Source: Lonepinella sp051851555 (lineage in GTDB: Bacteria > Pseudomonadota > Gammaproteobacteria > Enterobacterales > Pasteurellaceae). From it: DNA of 64,000 nucleotides. Of the stretch, positions 1 to 7,540 are shown one piece after another; the stretch's first letter is position 1, and each line of letters starts with the position of its first letter. Below the pieces are notes generated by a model, which was given only the letters and a program-made list of their open reading frames with translations, ran no database searches and was not told where the DNA came from. The stretch is from NCBI RefSeq assembly GCF_051851555.1, contig NZ_JBPDVH010000003.1, forward strand, positions 164,108 to 228,107, in the 5' to 3' direction. Position numbers and translations under genes: made by a program.

Positions 1-10
1 CACCAAAGAA

Positions 11-406
11 ATGAAACAAATTAAAAGTACATTTAGGGGAAAAACTTACACATATAAAGATTTGATTCAGCCTTTAAATCCTGATGAAATAGTTGGTTTA
101 GAAGAGTTTTCAAAAGATATTGATAGTTTTTATTGGGAACTAGATAGAAAATTAAATAATCTAACAGAACCCCAATTTATGCAAGTTCTACAAATTCGTG
201 GTGATTATGTAGAGAAAATATTAAATAACAAATATTACAGTCATGATATTATCAATTCCTTAATAGGAATAGATAAAAGAATTATATCTTTATTTGATAA
301 ATTCAATGTAACAAAAGAAAATCAAAACTTATTCAAAAAAGGTTCTTCTGAAAAACATAAAATATTAAATATAATGGAAAACCATATTAAATTACAAACA
401 TATTAA
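11..406 (+). CDS. Hypothetical protein, 131 aa
   Basis: I do not recognise this protein. It is a soluble-looking, Lys/Asn/Ile-rich polypeptide with no signal peptide or membrane segment and a probably mostly helical composition. Base composition is much more AT-rich than the core genes further on, and no uptake signal lies in or near it, which suggests acquired DNA. The last codons and the stop lie inside a triple 16-bp direct repeat, so the C-terminal residues are set by the repeat. A strong hairpin terminator follows at 437-485. The start codon is near the window edge and only a few upstream bases are visible, so operon context is unknown. Confidence 0.55.
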   Translation: MKQIKSTFRGKTYTYKDLIQPLNPDEIVGLEEFSKDIDSFYWELDRKLNNLTEPQFMQVLQIRGDYVEKILNNKYYSHDIINSLIGIDKRIISLFDKFNVTKENQNLFKKGSSEKHKILNIMENHIKLQTY

Positions 407-431
407 ATTACAAACATATTAAATTACAAAC
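384..431. repeat. Three tandem copies of a 16-bp AT-rich unit
   Basis: The unit atattaaattacaaac is present three times head to tail (384-399, 400-415, 416-431) without mismatches. The first copy and part of the second encode the end of the upstream gene, including its stop codon at 404-406. The array is too short and has no spacers, so it is not a CRISPR. It could be a slippage product or a binding-site array (inference). Confidence 0.8.
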
Positions 432-436
432 ATTTT

Positions 437-485
437 AAAAAGTAACAAGAAGCAATAATATCATTATTGCTTCTTGTTACTTTTT
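437..485 (+). terminator. Long intrinsic terminator hairpin after the first gene
   Basis: A 23-bp perfect stem (437-459 with 463-485) closes a 3-base loop; its outer end is an A-run paired with a T-run, so it could stop transcription in either direction. It separates the first gene from the insertion sequence remnant. Confidence 0.8.
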
Positions 486-497
486 AAGCATTAAAGT

Positions 498-1489
498 GAG
501 CCTATCCCACATTTTGTGTAAACACCAATTTCACTTAAAGGTGATCATTTAAACGATCACCAAATTCTAGCACAAAATGGTTCAATGCTGCTCGCCAATT
601 TCGGATTGGCATTGAGCATTTGCCAGCTTTTGGCGATTAAGGGGTATTTTGCTTGCCATTTTTGCTCAAAATTAGCTAATTCTTGCAAGGCAACTTGTTC
701 CGTAACGGCTTGATAAATCAGCTTTAAATCCGCTGTTACGGCTTTGTAATCTTTCCAACTGACGTATTTCAAACTATTACGAACCATATGCACGATACAA
801 AGCTGAATTTTCGTTTCAGGAAAAACAGTATTAATCGCATCAGGAAAGCCTTTTAAACCGTCAATGCATGCGATCAGAATATCCTGTACGCCACGATTTT
901 TAAGCTCGGTTAGCACGTTTAACCAAAATTTTGCCCCTTCATTTTCGGCAATCCAAAGCCCTAACAGCTCCTTGCGTCCTTCCAAATTCACGCCAAGAGC
1001 GACAAACACGGCTTTATTGATAATCCGTCCACCTTGGCGAACTTTCACCACGATACAATCCAGATAAACAATGGTATACTCTGCGTTAAGGGGTTCATTT
1101 TGCCATTCAATAATGCGTTCTTTGACTGAATCTGTTACCCGAGAAATTAAGCTAGGCGAAATATCAGCATCATAAAATTCCTTAAACGAATCAACAATCT
1201 CTTGATTACTTAACCCTTTGGCATATAAAGCAATGATTTGCTCATCCATACCCTTGATGCGAGTCTGATTTTTCTTATAACCGAGATGTGAGGTCAACTC
1301 AGTATTGAGAGCGGTTTCCACGGTCATTTTTTTCAGCATTCGAGAAAGCTGATTGAGATCTTATGGCGTTTTGAAATTTTTGGCGAGTTCATTAGCCAAT
1401 AATTTAATTTGTTGTTCATTCATAATGAAAATACCTGTTTTGGTTATTATCTCAGAAACAGGTATTTACACAAATTTTGTTCTAGGCTC
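498..1489 (-). mobile_element. Defective IS256-family insertion sequence
   Basis: The element is bounded by imperfect inverted repeats that both begin GAGCCTA and share TTTGTGTAAA about 20 bases in (498-526 on one end, about 1461-1489 on the other). It carries one transposase pseudogene of the IS256/mutator class on the minus strand. At about 990 bp it is some 300 bp shorter than usual for the family, which fits the internal deletion seen in the transposase. I do not see a convincing 8-9 bp target duplication, so the insertion is probably old. No uptake signal lies inside. Confidence 0.75.
535..1423 (-). pseudogene. IS256-family (mutator) transposase, inactivated
   Basis: The reading frame begins with an ATG at 1421-1423 and is broken by an in-frame TAA at codon 21 (1361-1363), just before the conserved LNQLSRMLKKMTVE region. 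Downstream, two catalytic Asp regions remain (YLDCIVVK and ACIDGLKGFPDA). Near 610-619 the frame jumps: SWQM is joined to a shifted MPIRNWRAALNHF tail ending at 535. The roughly 70 residues normally lying between, including the TNAIES segment with the catalytic Glu, are missing. An uninterrupted frame of 260 codons (557-1339) survives but lacks the DDE Glu, so the protein cannot transpose. Two independent lesions mark it as a decayed copy. Confidence 0.85.
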
Positions 1490-1544
1490 CATAAACATTA
1501 AGAACTACGGATAAATATATTATATATCAATCATTCTAACATTA

Positions 1545-1574
1545 AAAAGCAATAACATTTCTGTTATTGCTTTT
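1545..1574 (-). terminator. Terminator downstream of the LysE-family gene
   Basis: A perfect 13-bp stem (1545-1557 with 1562-1574) with a 4-base loop is followed on the minus strand by a T-run. It lies 15 bases beyond the LysE-family stop codon and closes the ribH-to-exporter gene run. Confidence 0.75.
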
Positions 1575-1588
1575 ATCTTTTTAAGCAC

Positions 1589-2218
1589 CTATAACAAAAT
1601 CTCTCGCACACCACTATAAACCAAATATCCCCCAAAAGCTAAAAATATAACACCCGCCACATTATCAATATAACGACTATATTGACTATAAAAACGTTTT
1701 GCTAAAGGACGAGAAAATAACAAAGAAACGGTGTAAAAATAGAAAAAGGTTTCAATCAGAATAATAATAAATGCGGTGACCATTTGCCAGATTTCTTGCA
1801 TATTGACTAACACCAAAGACATCACACTACTGAAATAAATCACCACTTTAGCATTAGATAAATTGACCCATAAGCCTTTCATGATTTCGGCTTTAACGGT
1901 CGTTTTCTGGTTAAAATCCTGTTCCGTAAGTTCAGCAAACACGGTATTTTGCCGACTTTTGGCCATTTTTACGCCAAGATAAGCCAAATAACTGCCACCG
2001 AGTAACATAATGACGCCATGTAAAATCGGTAAGGTTTTAAATAAAATCGCCAAGCCTAAAATCGCTGCGGCGGCCCACATGGCCACGCCAAGGGTGATAC
2101 CCAAAATACCACAAATCGTATTGCGTCTTGAATTACTGGCCGCCATGCGACTCACATATAAAAAATCAGGGCCGGGGCTTAATAAACCGAAAAAATGCAC
2201 AATAATTAAATTCAGCAT
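1589..2218 (-). CDS. LysE/RhtB-family amino-acid exporter
   Basis: This is a 209-residue inner-membrane protein with five to six hydrophobic segments. The N-terminus carries the family hallmark LLSPGPDFLYV, followed by a small-residue-rich first helix. LysE/RhtB proteins export amino acids or their derivatives using the proton gradient; the substrate cannot be told from sequence. I chose the ATG at 2216-2218 rather than a TTG at 2230, because it places the PGPD motif at the usual distance from the start and leaves one base after the pgpA stop, suggesting coupled translation. The gene is last in the run nusB-thiL-pgpA-exporter, an order also known in H. influenzae. Confidence 0.85.
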   Translation of the reverse strand: MLNLIIVHFFGLLSPGPDFLYVSRMAASNSRRNTICGILGITLGVAMWAAAAILGLAILFKTLPILHGVIMLLGGSYLAYLGVKMAKSRQNTVFAELTEQDFNQKTTVKAEIMKGLWVNLSNAKVVIYFSSVMSLVLVNMQEIWQMVTAFIIILIETFFYFYTVSLLFSRPLAKRFYSQYSRYIDNVAGVIFLAFGGYLVYSGVREILL

Positions 2219-2219
2219 G

Positions 2220-2726
2220 TTACACCACAAATGACATCAAAAAATAAGCCAACACGGCATAGCCAGCGGCCAGCACATCATCAACCATAATCCCAAAACC
2301 GCTTTCTAATTTTTGATCAAAATATTTAATCGGAAAGGGTTTCCAAATATCAAATAAACGAAAGAGTACAAATGCCAATACATTGCCGATAATCAAATGT
2401 TCGGCGAATAATCCAACCATGCCAATTTGTACAATCCAAATGCCAACAAATTCATCCCAAACAATGGCACCATGATCATGAATACCCATATCATCAGCGG
2501 TTTTTTGGCATAAATAACAGCCTACAAAAAAGCAAACTGCGGTGAAAATAATGAATATTTTTAATGGTATGATTTGCATGAATAATATACCAATCAATAA
2601 TCCAGCCAAACTGCCCCAAGTACCTGGGGCGGGATGAATTAAACCTGAACCCAAGCCCACCGCAAGCAAATGCACAGGGTTGGTTAAGCGAAGTCGTTGT
2701 AATGGGGTTTTTATGCTGTCTGTCAT
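2220..2726 (-). CDS. pgpA: Phosphatidylglycerophosphatase A
   Basis: PgpA removes the phosphate from phosphatidylglycerophosphate to give phosphatidylglycerol in the inner membrane. The 168 residues match the family length. The N-terminal block GSGLIHPAPGTWGSLAG and the acidic motif IVWDEFVGIW are characteristic. Several hydrophobic helices follow. The start overlaps the thiL stop by four bases (ATGA), a sign of translational coupling. Its partner enzyme PgsA is encoded far away in this window, at about 52.8 kb. The assignment is firm; only the relative contribution against other PGP phosphatases is unknown. Confidence 0.93.
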   Translation of the reverse strand: MTDSIKTPLQRLRLTNPVHLLAVGLGSGLIHPAPGTWGSLAGLLIGILFMQIIPLKIFIIFTAVCFFVGCYLCQKTADDMGIHDHGAIVWDEFVGIWIVQIGMVGLFAEHLIIGNVLAFVLFRLFDIWKPFPIKYFDQKLESGFGIMVDDVLAAGYAVLAYFLMSFVV

Positions 2727-3721
2727 GATTTAAAATGTTCAAAGCTAGAGATATGTAAATCTACCATTTTTCCCTGTCGTTGGTAAGTCATATTTTGCTG
2801 TGGATTTTTTTCCACGATACGACCAATACAGGTATAAGGCACCTTTAATGGGGCTAAATAGTGATCCAATAAGGCTTTTTGATGATCGGGAACCGTAAAG
2901 CAAAGTTCATAATCTTCGCCCCCTTGCAAAGCAAATTGCTCCGCTTGTTCTCGTCCATATAACTTGACCAAGGCAGGAGAACAGGGTAAATCTTCTAGAT
3001 TTAACACCGCACTTACCCCACTTCGATCTAAAATATGCCCGAGATCACCGACTAAGCCGTCAGAAAGATCTAACGCACAATAGGATAATTGATGTTGCGT
3101 TAAAGCTAATCCAAGGGAAATTCTAGGGGTCGGTCTGAGATTGCGTTGAATTAAATAGCTTTCTTCTAAATTCACCGCACTTTTCTTGCCTTGATACAAA
3201 TCGGAAAGCAAATAAAAACCGGCTAACCCATCTCCGATTGTCCCAGATACATAAATCCAATCCCCCACTTTCGCTTGATCACGGCGAAGTGCGGTGTTTT
3301 TTTCCACAAATCCTTGGGCAGTAATGGTAATAGACGGCACGCTTCCACTGGTGGTATCGCCACCAATTAAGGCAACATGATGCTCATTCAAGATTTCAAA
3401 CATGCCCTGACTAAAAGCTCGTAACCAATTTTCATCTGCTTTCGGCAAGGTTAAAGCTAATGAAATCCATGCAGGTTCAGCCCCCATGGCAGCCAAATCG
3501 CTTAAATTGGTGGCCACGGCTTTATAACCTAAATCTCGGGGATCAATATTTGGATAAAAATGCGAATTTTCTACCATGGTATCAGTGGTAATGGCCAAGG
3601 ATTTGCCGGTTGGAATGGTGGTTAATGCACAATCGTCACCAATATTGAGTTGTACATCCACACGTTGTACAGATTGCTGTGTGAAAAAAGTATCAATGAG
3701 ATCAAATTCAGTTTTCGCCAT
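2723..3721 (-). CDS. thiL: Thiamine-monophosphate kinase
   Basis: ThiL phosphorylates thiamine monophosphate to the active cofactor thiamine diphosphate in the cytoplasm. The 332-residue protein has the N-terminal GDDCA motif, an Asp-rich nucleotide/metal segment (ITTDTMVENSHF), the LIGGDTTSG loop, and ALDLSDGLVGDLGHIL in the C-terminal half; all are typical of the PurM-like kinase fold. It lies between nusB and pgpA, the usual gammaproteobacterial arrangement. A terminator-like hairpin separates it from nusB, so it may be partly uncoupled from the upstream genes. An uptake signal lies within the gene. Confidence 0.95.
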   Translation of the reverse strand: MAKTEFDLIDTFFTQQSVQRVDVQLNIGDDCALTTIPTGKSLAITTDTMVENSHFYPNIDPRDLGYKAVATNLSDLAAMGAEPAWISLALTLPKADENWLRAFSQGMFEILNEHHVALIGGDTTSGSVPSITITAQGFVEKNTALRRDQAKVGDWIYVSGTIGDGLAGFYLLSDLYQGKKSAVNLEESYLIQRNLRPTPRISLGLALTQHQLSYCALDLSDGLVGDLGHILDRSGVSAVLNLEDLPCSPALVKLYGREQAEQFALQGGEDYELCFTVPDHQKALLDHYLAPLKVPYTCIGRIVEKNPQQNMTYQRQGKMVDLHISSFEHFKS

Positions 3722-3732
3722 GATCGTTACCT

Positions 3733-3766
3733 AAAAAAAGAGTGGGCATAACTAAGCCCACTTTTT
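3733..3766 (-). terminator. Hairpin between nusB and thiL
   Basis: The stem agtgggc/gcccact (3741-3747 with 3756-3762), extended by A/T pairs, is followed on the minus strand by a run of Ts. It sits in the 57-bp gap between nusB and thiL and probably attenuates read-through. Confidence 0.6.
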
Positions 3767-3778
3767 CGTTGTGATTTT

Positions 3779-4207
3779 CTATCGACGCCCTAAAGACGGT
3801 GCCACTTTATCTAATACGCCATTGACATATTTATGGCTATCGTCTGCCCCAAAGGTTTTAGCCACTTCAATAGCCTCATTGATCACCACTTTATAAGGCA
3901 CATCAAGCACATATTTCAATTCATAGGTCGCTAAACGCAAAATGGCTTTTTCAATCGGAGTTAATTCTTCCGACGTGCGGTCTAAAAAAGGTGCTAAGGT
4001 GCTATCTACCGCCGCTAAATTATCCACAGTTTGACGGAATAATTGACGGAAATAGGCCACATCTACGCCTTTTAAATCTTGTTCAGACACAAAAGCCAAT
4101 TCCACTTCTGCGGCCTCATTTTGCGAAACAGCCCAAGAATACAAGGCTTGTACAGCACATTCTCTGGCACGACGACGTGCTGACGGTTTCTTCACTGGTT
4201 CAGTCAT
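3779..4207 (-). CDS. nusB: Transcription antitermination factor NusB
   Basis: NusB binds boxA RNA together with NusE (ribosomal protein S10) and supports antitermination in rRNA operons. The protein shows the Arg-rich N-terminus KKPSARRRARECAVQALYSW and the C-terminal segment DVPYKVVINEAIEVAKTFG that characterise the family. I favour the ATG at 4207 (MTEPVKKP, 142 aa), which matches the usual Pasteurellaceae start. Another ATG four codons upstream (4219) is two bases after the ribH stop and cannot be excluded. The ribH-nusB pairing is widespread and implies co-transcription. Confidence 0.93.
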   Translation of the reverse strand: MTEPVKKPSARRRARECAVQALYSWAVSQNEAAEVELAFVSEQDLKGVDVAYFRQLFRQTVDNLAAVDSTLAPFLDRTSEELTPIEKAILRLATYELKYVLDVPYKVVINEAIEVAKTFGADDSHKYVNGVLDKVAPSLGRR

Positions 4208-4221
4208 AGGATTGCCCATTG

Positions 4222-4689
4222 TTATTTAATTTGATCAAGTAAGTTGATCATTTCTAACACGACTAATGCAGCCTCAGCCCCTTTATTGCCTGCTTTGGTG
4301 CCTGCACGCTCAATGGCTTGTTCAATATTTTCGGTGGTTAATACACCAAATGCCACTGGAATATCCGCATCAAGAGAAACATGACCAATTCCACTGCTCG
4401 CTTCACCAGCCACATATTCAAAATGGGCTGTACCACCACGAATAACCGTACCTAAAGCAACGATACCGTCATATTTTTTGCTATCCGCTAAACGGCGAAC
4501 GGCTAATGGCAATTCATAAGCCCCTGGGACTTTCACCAAGGTAATATTTTCATCTTTCACTTGACCAACACGTTTTAACGCATCAATCGCCCCATCCACT
4601 AAACTGTCATTAATAAAATGATTAAAACGAGCCACTACGACGGCAATTTTTGCATTGGGTGCGGCTAATACGCCTTCTAATACTTGCAT
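4222..4689 (-). CDS. ribH: 6,7-dimethyl-8-ribityllumazine synthase
   Basis: This enzyme condenses 5-amino-6-ribitylamino-uracil with dihydroxybutanone phosphate in the penultimate step of riboflavin synthesis; family members form hollow icosahedral or pentameric assemblies. The 155-residue sequence includes VVARFNHFINDSLVDGA, the substrate segment VPGAYELPLAVRRLA, and the phosphate-binding loop ALGTVIRGGTAHFEYV. I placed the start at MQVLEGV (4689), where a purine-rich AAAGGAAAC precedes the ATG; the frame is open further upstream but that extension has no family similarity. nusB follows directly. I see no FMN riboswitch upstream. Confidence 0.95.
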   Translation of the reverse strand: MQVLEGVLAAPNAKIAVVVARFNHFINDSLVDGAIDALKRVGQVKDENITLVKVPGAYELPLAVRRLADSKKYDGIVALGTVIRGGTAHFEYVAGEASSGIGHVSLDADIPVAFGVLTTENIEQAIERAGTKAGNKGAEAALVVLEMINLLDQIK

Positions 4690-4796
4690 TTTGTTTCCTT
4701 TATAAATAAACACTGAATGACCGTTGATTCTAGCACATAATTGATAATAAAAAAAGGAAACCAATTTGGTTTCCTTTCAGTGAAATTCAAAATGAA

Positions 4797-5360
4797 TTAT
4801 TTCGTTACAGCCTCTTTTACTTCTGCTGCTTTCTCTGAAACGGCGTCTGCTGCGGCAGCCGCTTTTTCTTTCGCTGCATCTTTCATTTCTGTCATTTTGT
4901 CTGAGGCTGAATCTTTCATCTCAGTCATTTTGTCTGACGCTGCGTCTTTCATTTCTGTCATTTTTTCTGACGCTGAGTCTTTCATCTCAGTCATTTTTTC
5001 TGACGCTGAATCTTTCATCTCGGTCATTTTTTCTGACGCTGAATCTTTCATCTCGGTCATTTTGTCTGAGGCTGAATCTTTCATCTCGGTCATTTTATCT
5101 GCTGCCGCATCTTTCATTTCTACCATTTTGTCTTTAGCTTCGCCGGCTTTTTCTACCATGGCATCTTTGGCTTCAGTTGCTTTTTCTACGGCAACATCTT
5201 TCATTTCTTTTGCTGCTTCAACCGTCGCATCTTTGGCTTCAACCACGCTTGCTTTTGCCTCTTCTACTTTAGATGACATTTGATCTTTTGATGCTTGATC
5301 ACAAGCGGCTAATGCGAATACTGAACTTAATACTAATGTTGCTAATACTGATTTTTTCAT
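4797..5360 (-). CDS. Repeat-containing lipoprotein (11-residue helical repeats)
   Basis: The 187-residue product starts with a lipoprotein signal (lipobox LAAC, Cys20) and should be lipid-anchored and periplasmic. Residues 78-165 are eight consecutive 11-residue units of the form KMTEMKDSASD, differing at one to three positions; residues 25-77 carry looser versions. The pattern predicts one long amphipathic alpha-helix, rich in Lys, Glu, Met and Ala, as in LEA-like or apolipoprotein-like proteins. The start at 5360 is supported by AGGGAA upstream. No enzymatic motif is seen. A function in envelope stress or peptidoglycan spacing would be a guess. Confidence 0.8.
   Translation of the reverse strand: MKKSVLATLVLSSVFALAACDQASKDQMSSKVEEAKASVVEAKDATVEAAKEMKDVAVEKATEAKDAMVEKAGEAKDKMVEMKDAAADKMTEMKDSASDKMTEMKDSASEKMTEMKDSASEKMTEMKDSASEKMTEMKDAASDKMTEMKDSASDKMTEMKDAAKEKAAAAADAVSEKAAEVKEAVTK
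4866..5129 (-). repeat. 33-bp coding minisatellite, eight units
   Basis: The DNA under residues 78-165 of the lipoprotein is a tandem array of eight 33-bp units. Because the unit is a multiple of three, gain or loss of units would change protein length without breaking the frame. The reverse strand also has a long open frame, a by-product of the repeat. Confidence 0.85.
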
Positions 5361-5510
5361 TGTTTTTTCCCTAAATAAATGTTTGTTTAATAATATCGGT
5401 CTTGCCGATGGTTGCATATTGTGAACAATTTTATTGTAAAATGCAAAAAATTTTACACTCTCTTTACAATTCAAGTCATTTGATTAAATCAAATGGTTTC
5501 ACGTTCGACT

Positions 5511-5543
5511 AAAAAAACAGAGCAAAGTTCCCTTTGCCCTGTT
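5511..5543 (-). terminator. dapD terminator
   Basis: A two-part stem (gcaaag/ctttgc at 5522-5527 and 5532-5537, extended by aacag/ctgtt) is followed on the minus strand by seven Ts. It lies about 25 bases after the dapD stop codon. Confidence 0.75.
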
Positions 5544-5568
5544 AATTGCTTAATTTTTATCAATCACC

Positions 5569-6396
5569 TTATTCATCAATGGTACGCAATAATTCATTGA
5601 TACCGACTTTACCAAGGGTTTTAGCATCTACTTTTTTCACAATCACGGCACAATAAAGGCTATATTTTCCGCATTTAGACGGCAAACTACCAGACACCAC
5701 CACAGAACCGGCAGGCACTCGACCATAATGAATTTCACCGGTTTCACGATCATAAATACGTGTAGATTGACCAATAAACACGCCCATGGAAATCACGCAA
5801 CCATCTTCCACAATGACACCCTCAACCACCTCAGAACGAGCACCGATAAAACAGTTATCACCAATAATGGTTGGATTGGCTTGCAACGGTTCTAATACCC
5901 CACCAATGCCTACGCCACCAGAAAGGTGCACATTTTTACCGATTTGAGCACAAGATCCCACGGTCGCCCAGGTATCCACCATGGTTCCCTCGCCCACATA
6001 AGCCCCGATATTCACATAAGACGGCATTAACACGCAATTTTTTGCAATATAGGCCCCTTTACGCACGGTCGCTGACGGCACCACACGAAAACCTTCTTCA
6101 GCAAAACGTTGTTCGGTGTAATCAGCAAATTTCAACGCCACTTTGTCATAATATTTGGTTTCCGCACCGTCAATCACTTGGTTATCGTTGATACGAAATG
6201 AAAGTAACACAGCTTTTTTCAACCATTGATGGGTGACCCATTCGCCATTCATTTTTTCTGCCACACGATAAGTGCCTTTGTCTAATCCCTCAATAACCTG
6301 TTCAATAGCTGAACGTGTTTCAGCGTCAACGGTTTTTGGGGTAATCTCTGCACGTTTTTCAAAGGCATTTTCAATGATTGTTTGTAAATTTGACAT
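5569..6396 (-). CDS. dapD: Tetrahydrodipicolinate N-succinyltransferase
   Basis: DapD transfers succinate from succinyl-CoA to tetrahydrodipicolinate in the lysine/diaminopimelate pathway, which feeds peptidoglycan. The 275 residues match the family (274 in E. coli). The N-terminus MSNLQTIIENAFEKRAEI and the left-handed beta-helix built from hexapeptides (for example VRKGAYIAKNCVLMPSYVNI and IGARSEVVEGVIVEDGCV) are diagnostic. It appears monocistronic, with its own terminator downstream. Confidence 0.96.
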   Translation of the reverse strand: MSNLQTIIENAFEKRAEITPKTVDAETRSAIEQVIEGLDKGTYRVAEKMNGEWVTHQWLKKAVLLSFRINDNQVIDGAETKYYDKVALKFADYTEQRFAEEGFRVVPSATVRKGAYIAKNCVLMPSYVNIGAYVGEGTMVDTWATVGSCAQIGKNVHLSGGVGIGGVLEPLQANPTIIGDNCFIGARSEVVEGVIVEDGCVISMGVFIGQSTRIYDRETGEIHYGRVPAGSVVVSGSLPSKCGKYSLYCAVIVKKVDAKTLGKVGINELLRTIDE

Positions 6397-6472
6397 AAAT
6401 TTTCTTTCCTATTTGTCGATATAAAATAATTTAACGAGTTTTACCATAACTTGCGGTAAAATTCACCTGTTC

Positions 6473-7414
6473 TTAACGATATTTTTTGCCGTCATCGCCG
6501 TCTTGTTCGGTTTTAAAGCGACGGTGTAACCACATATACTGATCCACCCCTTTCATAATTTCGCTCTCCACCACTTGATTCATCCGAATCGCAATCTCTT
6601 TTTCTGAACTCACATCCGTGAAATCCACCGGCGGAGAAATGGTGACGGTATAACCTGAATTATCCTTATTGCGTAACGGTGCAAAAGGAATGACCTTACT
6701 GGTGGGGGAGGCTTTCAGTAAATAATAAGATCCTGTGGTTGTGGCGGCATCTTGCACCGCAAAAAACGGAATAAACACCGCACTTTTTTGCCCATAATCA
6801 TGATCAGGTGCATACCAAATCGTATCCCCTTGGCGGAGTGCTTTTACCATGGCTCGCAAATTTTTCCGATCCAATAAATGCTTATTGGAACGCATTCTTC
6901 CCCAAGCCTGTAACCAGTCCATAATCGGCTTGTCATTGGGACGATACACCCCAATCCCTGGGTGATAAAGCCCGACAATTCTCGCCCCTAATTCTAAGGT
7001 TAAGAAATGCACGCCCACTAAAATAATCCCATCTTTGGCATTTTCTTTTAGATATTCCACGCCATCAATTTTCGACCATTTTTTAATCCGTTGATCCGAC
7101 CAAAACCACGCCATGCCAGTTTCAATAATGGCCATGCCCACATTATTTAAATGGGCTTGTAAGACTTCCTCTCGTTGTTGTGCCGACCAGTCAGGAAAAG
7201 CCAATTCAAGGTTACGCTGTGCAATTTTGGCACGACGCTTACCGACTTTTAATCGCTTAAATAGCCCACTTAATCCACTGCCAATTTTCACCAAACAAGG
7301 ATAAGGCAAACATAATAGTAACCAATATAATCCCAAGCCTAACCAAAATCCCCAATATTTAGGATGCAGAAACGCTTTTTGAAACCTTGGATAAGGATGA
7401 TGATTTTCCGACAT
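6473..7414 (-). CDS. lpxL: Lipid A biosynthesis lauroyl acyltransferase (HtrB/LpxL)
   Basis: LpxL-type enzymes add a secondary acyl chain to Kdo2-lipid IVA at the inner membrane. The protein (313 aa from the ATG at 7414) has an N-terminal membrane helix (FWLGLGLYWLLLCLPYPC) and the acyltransferase motif HFLTLE, an H-x4-E catalytic pair. The block GDTIWYAPDHDYG is also typical. I chose the ATG with GAGGGG upstream rather than the TTG four codons earlier. It is divergent from hldE, as for H. influenzae htrB and rfaE. The acyl chain used cannot be predicted; LpxM is the alternative. Confidence 0.9.
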   Translation of the reverse strand: MSENHHPYPRFQKAFLHPKYWGFWLGLGLYWLLLCLPYPCLVKIGSGLSGLFKRLKVGKRRAKIAQRNLELAFPDWSAQQREEVLQAHLNNVGMAIIETGMAWFWSDQRIKKWSKIDGVEYLKENAKDGIILVGVHFLTLELGARIVGLYHPGIGVYRPNDKPIMDWLQAWGRMRSNKHLLDRKNLRAMVKALRQGDTIWYAPDHDYGQKSAVFIPFFAVQDAATTTGSYYLLKASPTSKVIPFAPLRNKDNSGYTVTISPPVDFTDVSSEKEIAIRMNQVVESEIMKGVDQYMWLHRRFKTEQDGDDGKKYR

Positions 7415-7540
7415 AATGCCCCTCAATAAATAAACTCCGCATAGTTTAACCGAATTTCATCGAAATTTTAAGCCAAACTGTTTTATGCTGTGGTAAAATC
7501 AGCAAAAATATTTTTATTCTATACTATTAGGACATATTTT

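Noticed and set aside
384..431. Triple 16-bp repeat as a CRISPR remnant
   Set aside because: The copies are directly adjacent with no spacers and no cas genes are present.
4690..4796. FMN riboswitch before ribH
   Set aside because: The short upstream stretch lacks the conserved AGGGUGA-type and GAUUCAG-type blocks of that riboswitch.
4741..5283. Long open frame on the plus strand opposite the repeat lipoprotein
   Set aside because: It mirrors the 33-bp repeat, has no ribosome site or family match, and its Ala/Ser/Phe pattern follows from the repeat on the other strand.
5477..5495. Perfect palindrome CATTTGATTAAATCAAATG as an FNR site
   Set aside because: The TTGAT and ATCAA half-sites are separated by 3 bases instead of the 4 needed for FNR, so I would not call it. 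It may still bind another dimeric regulator.
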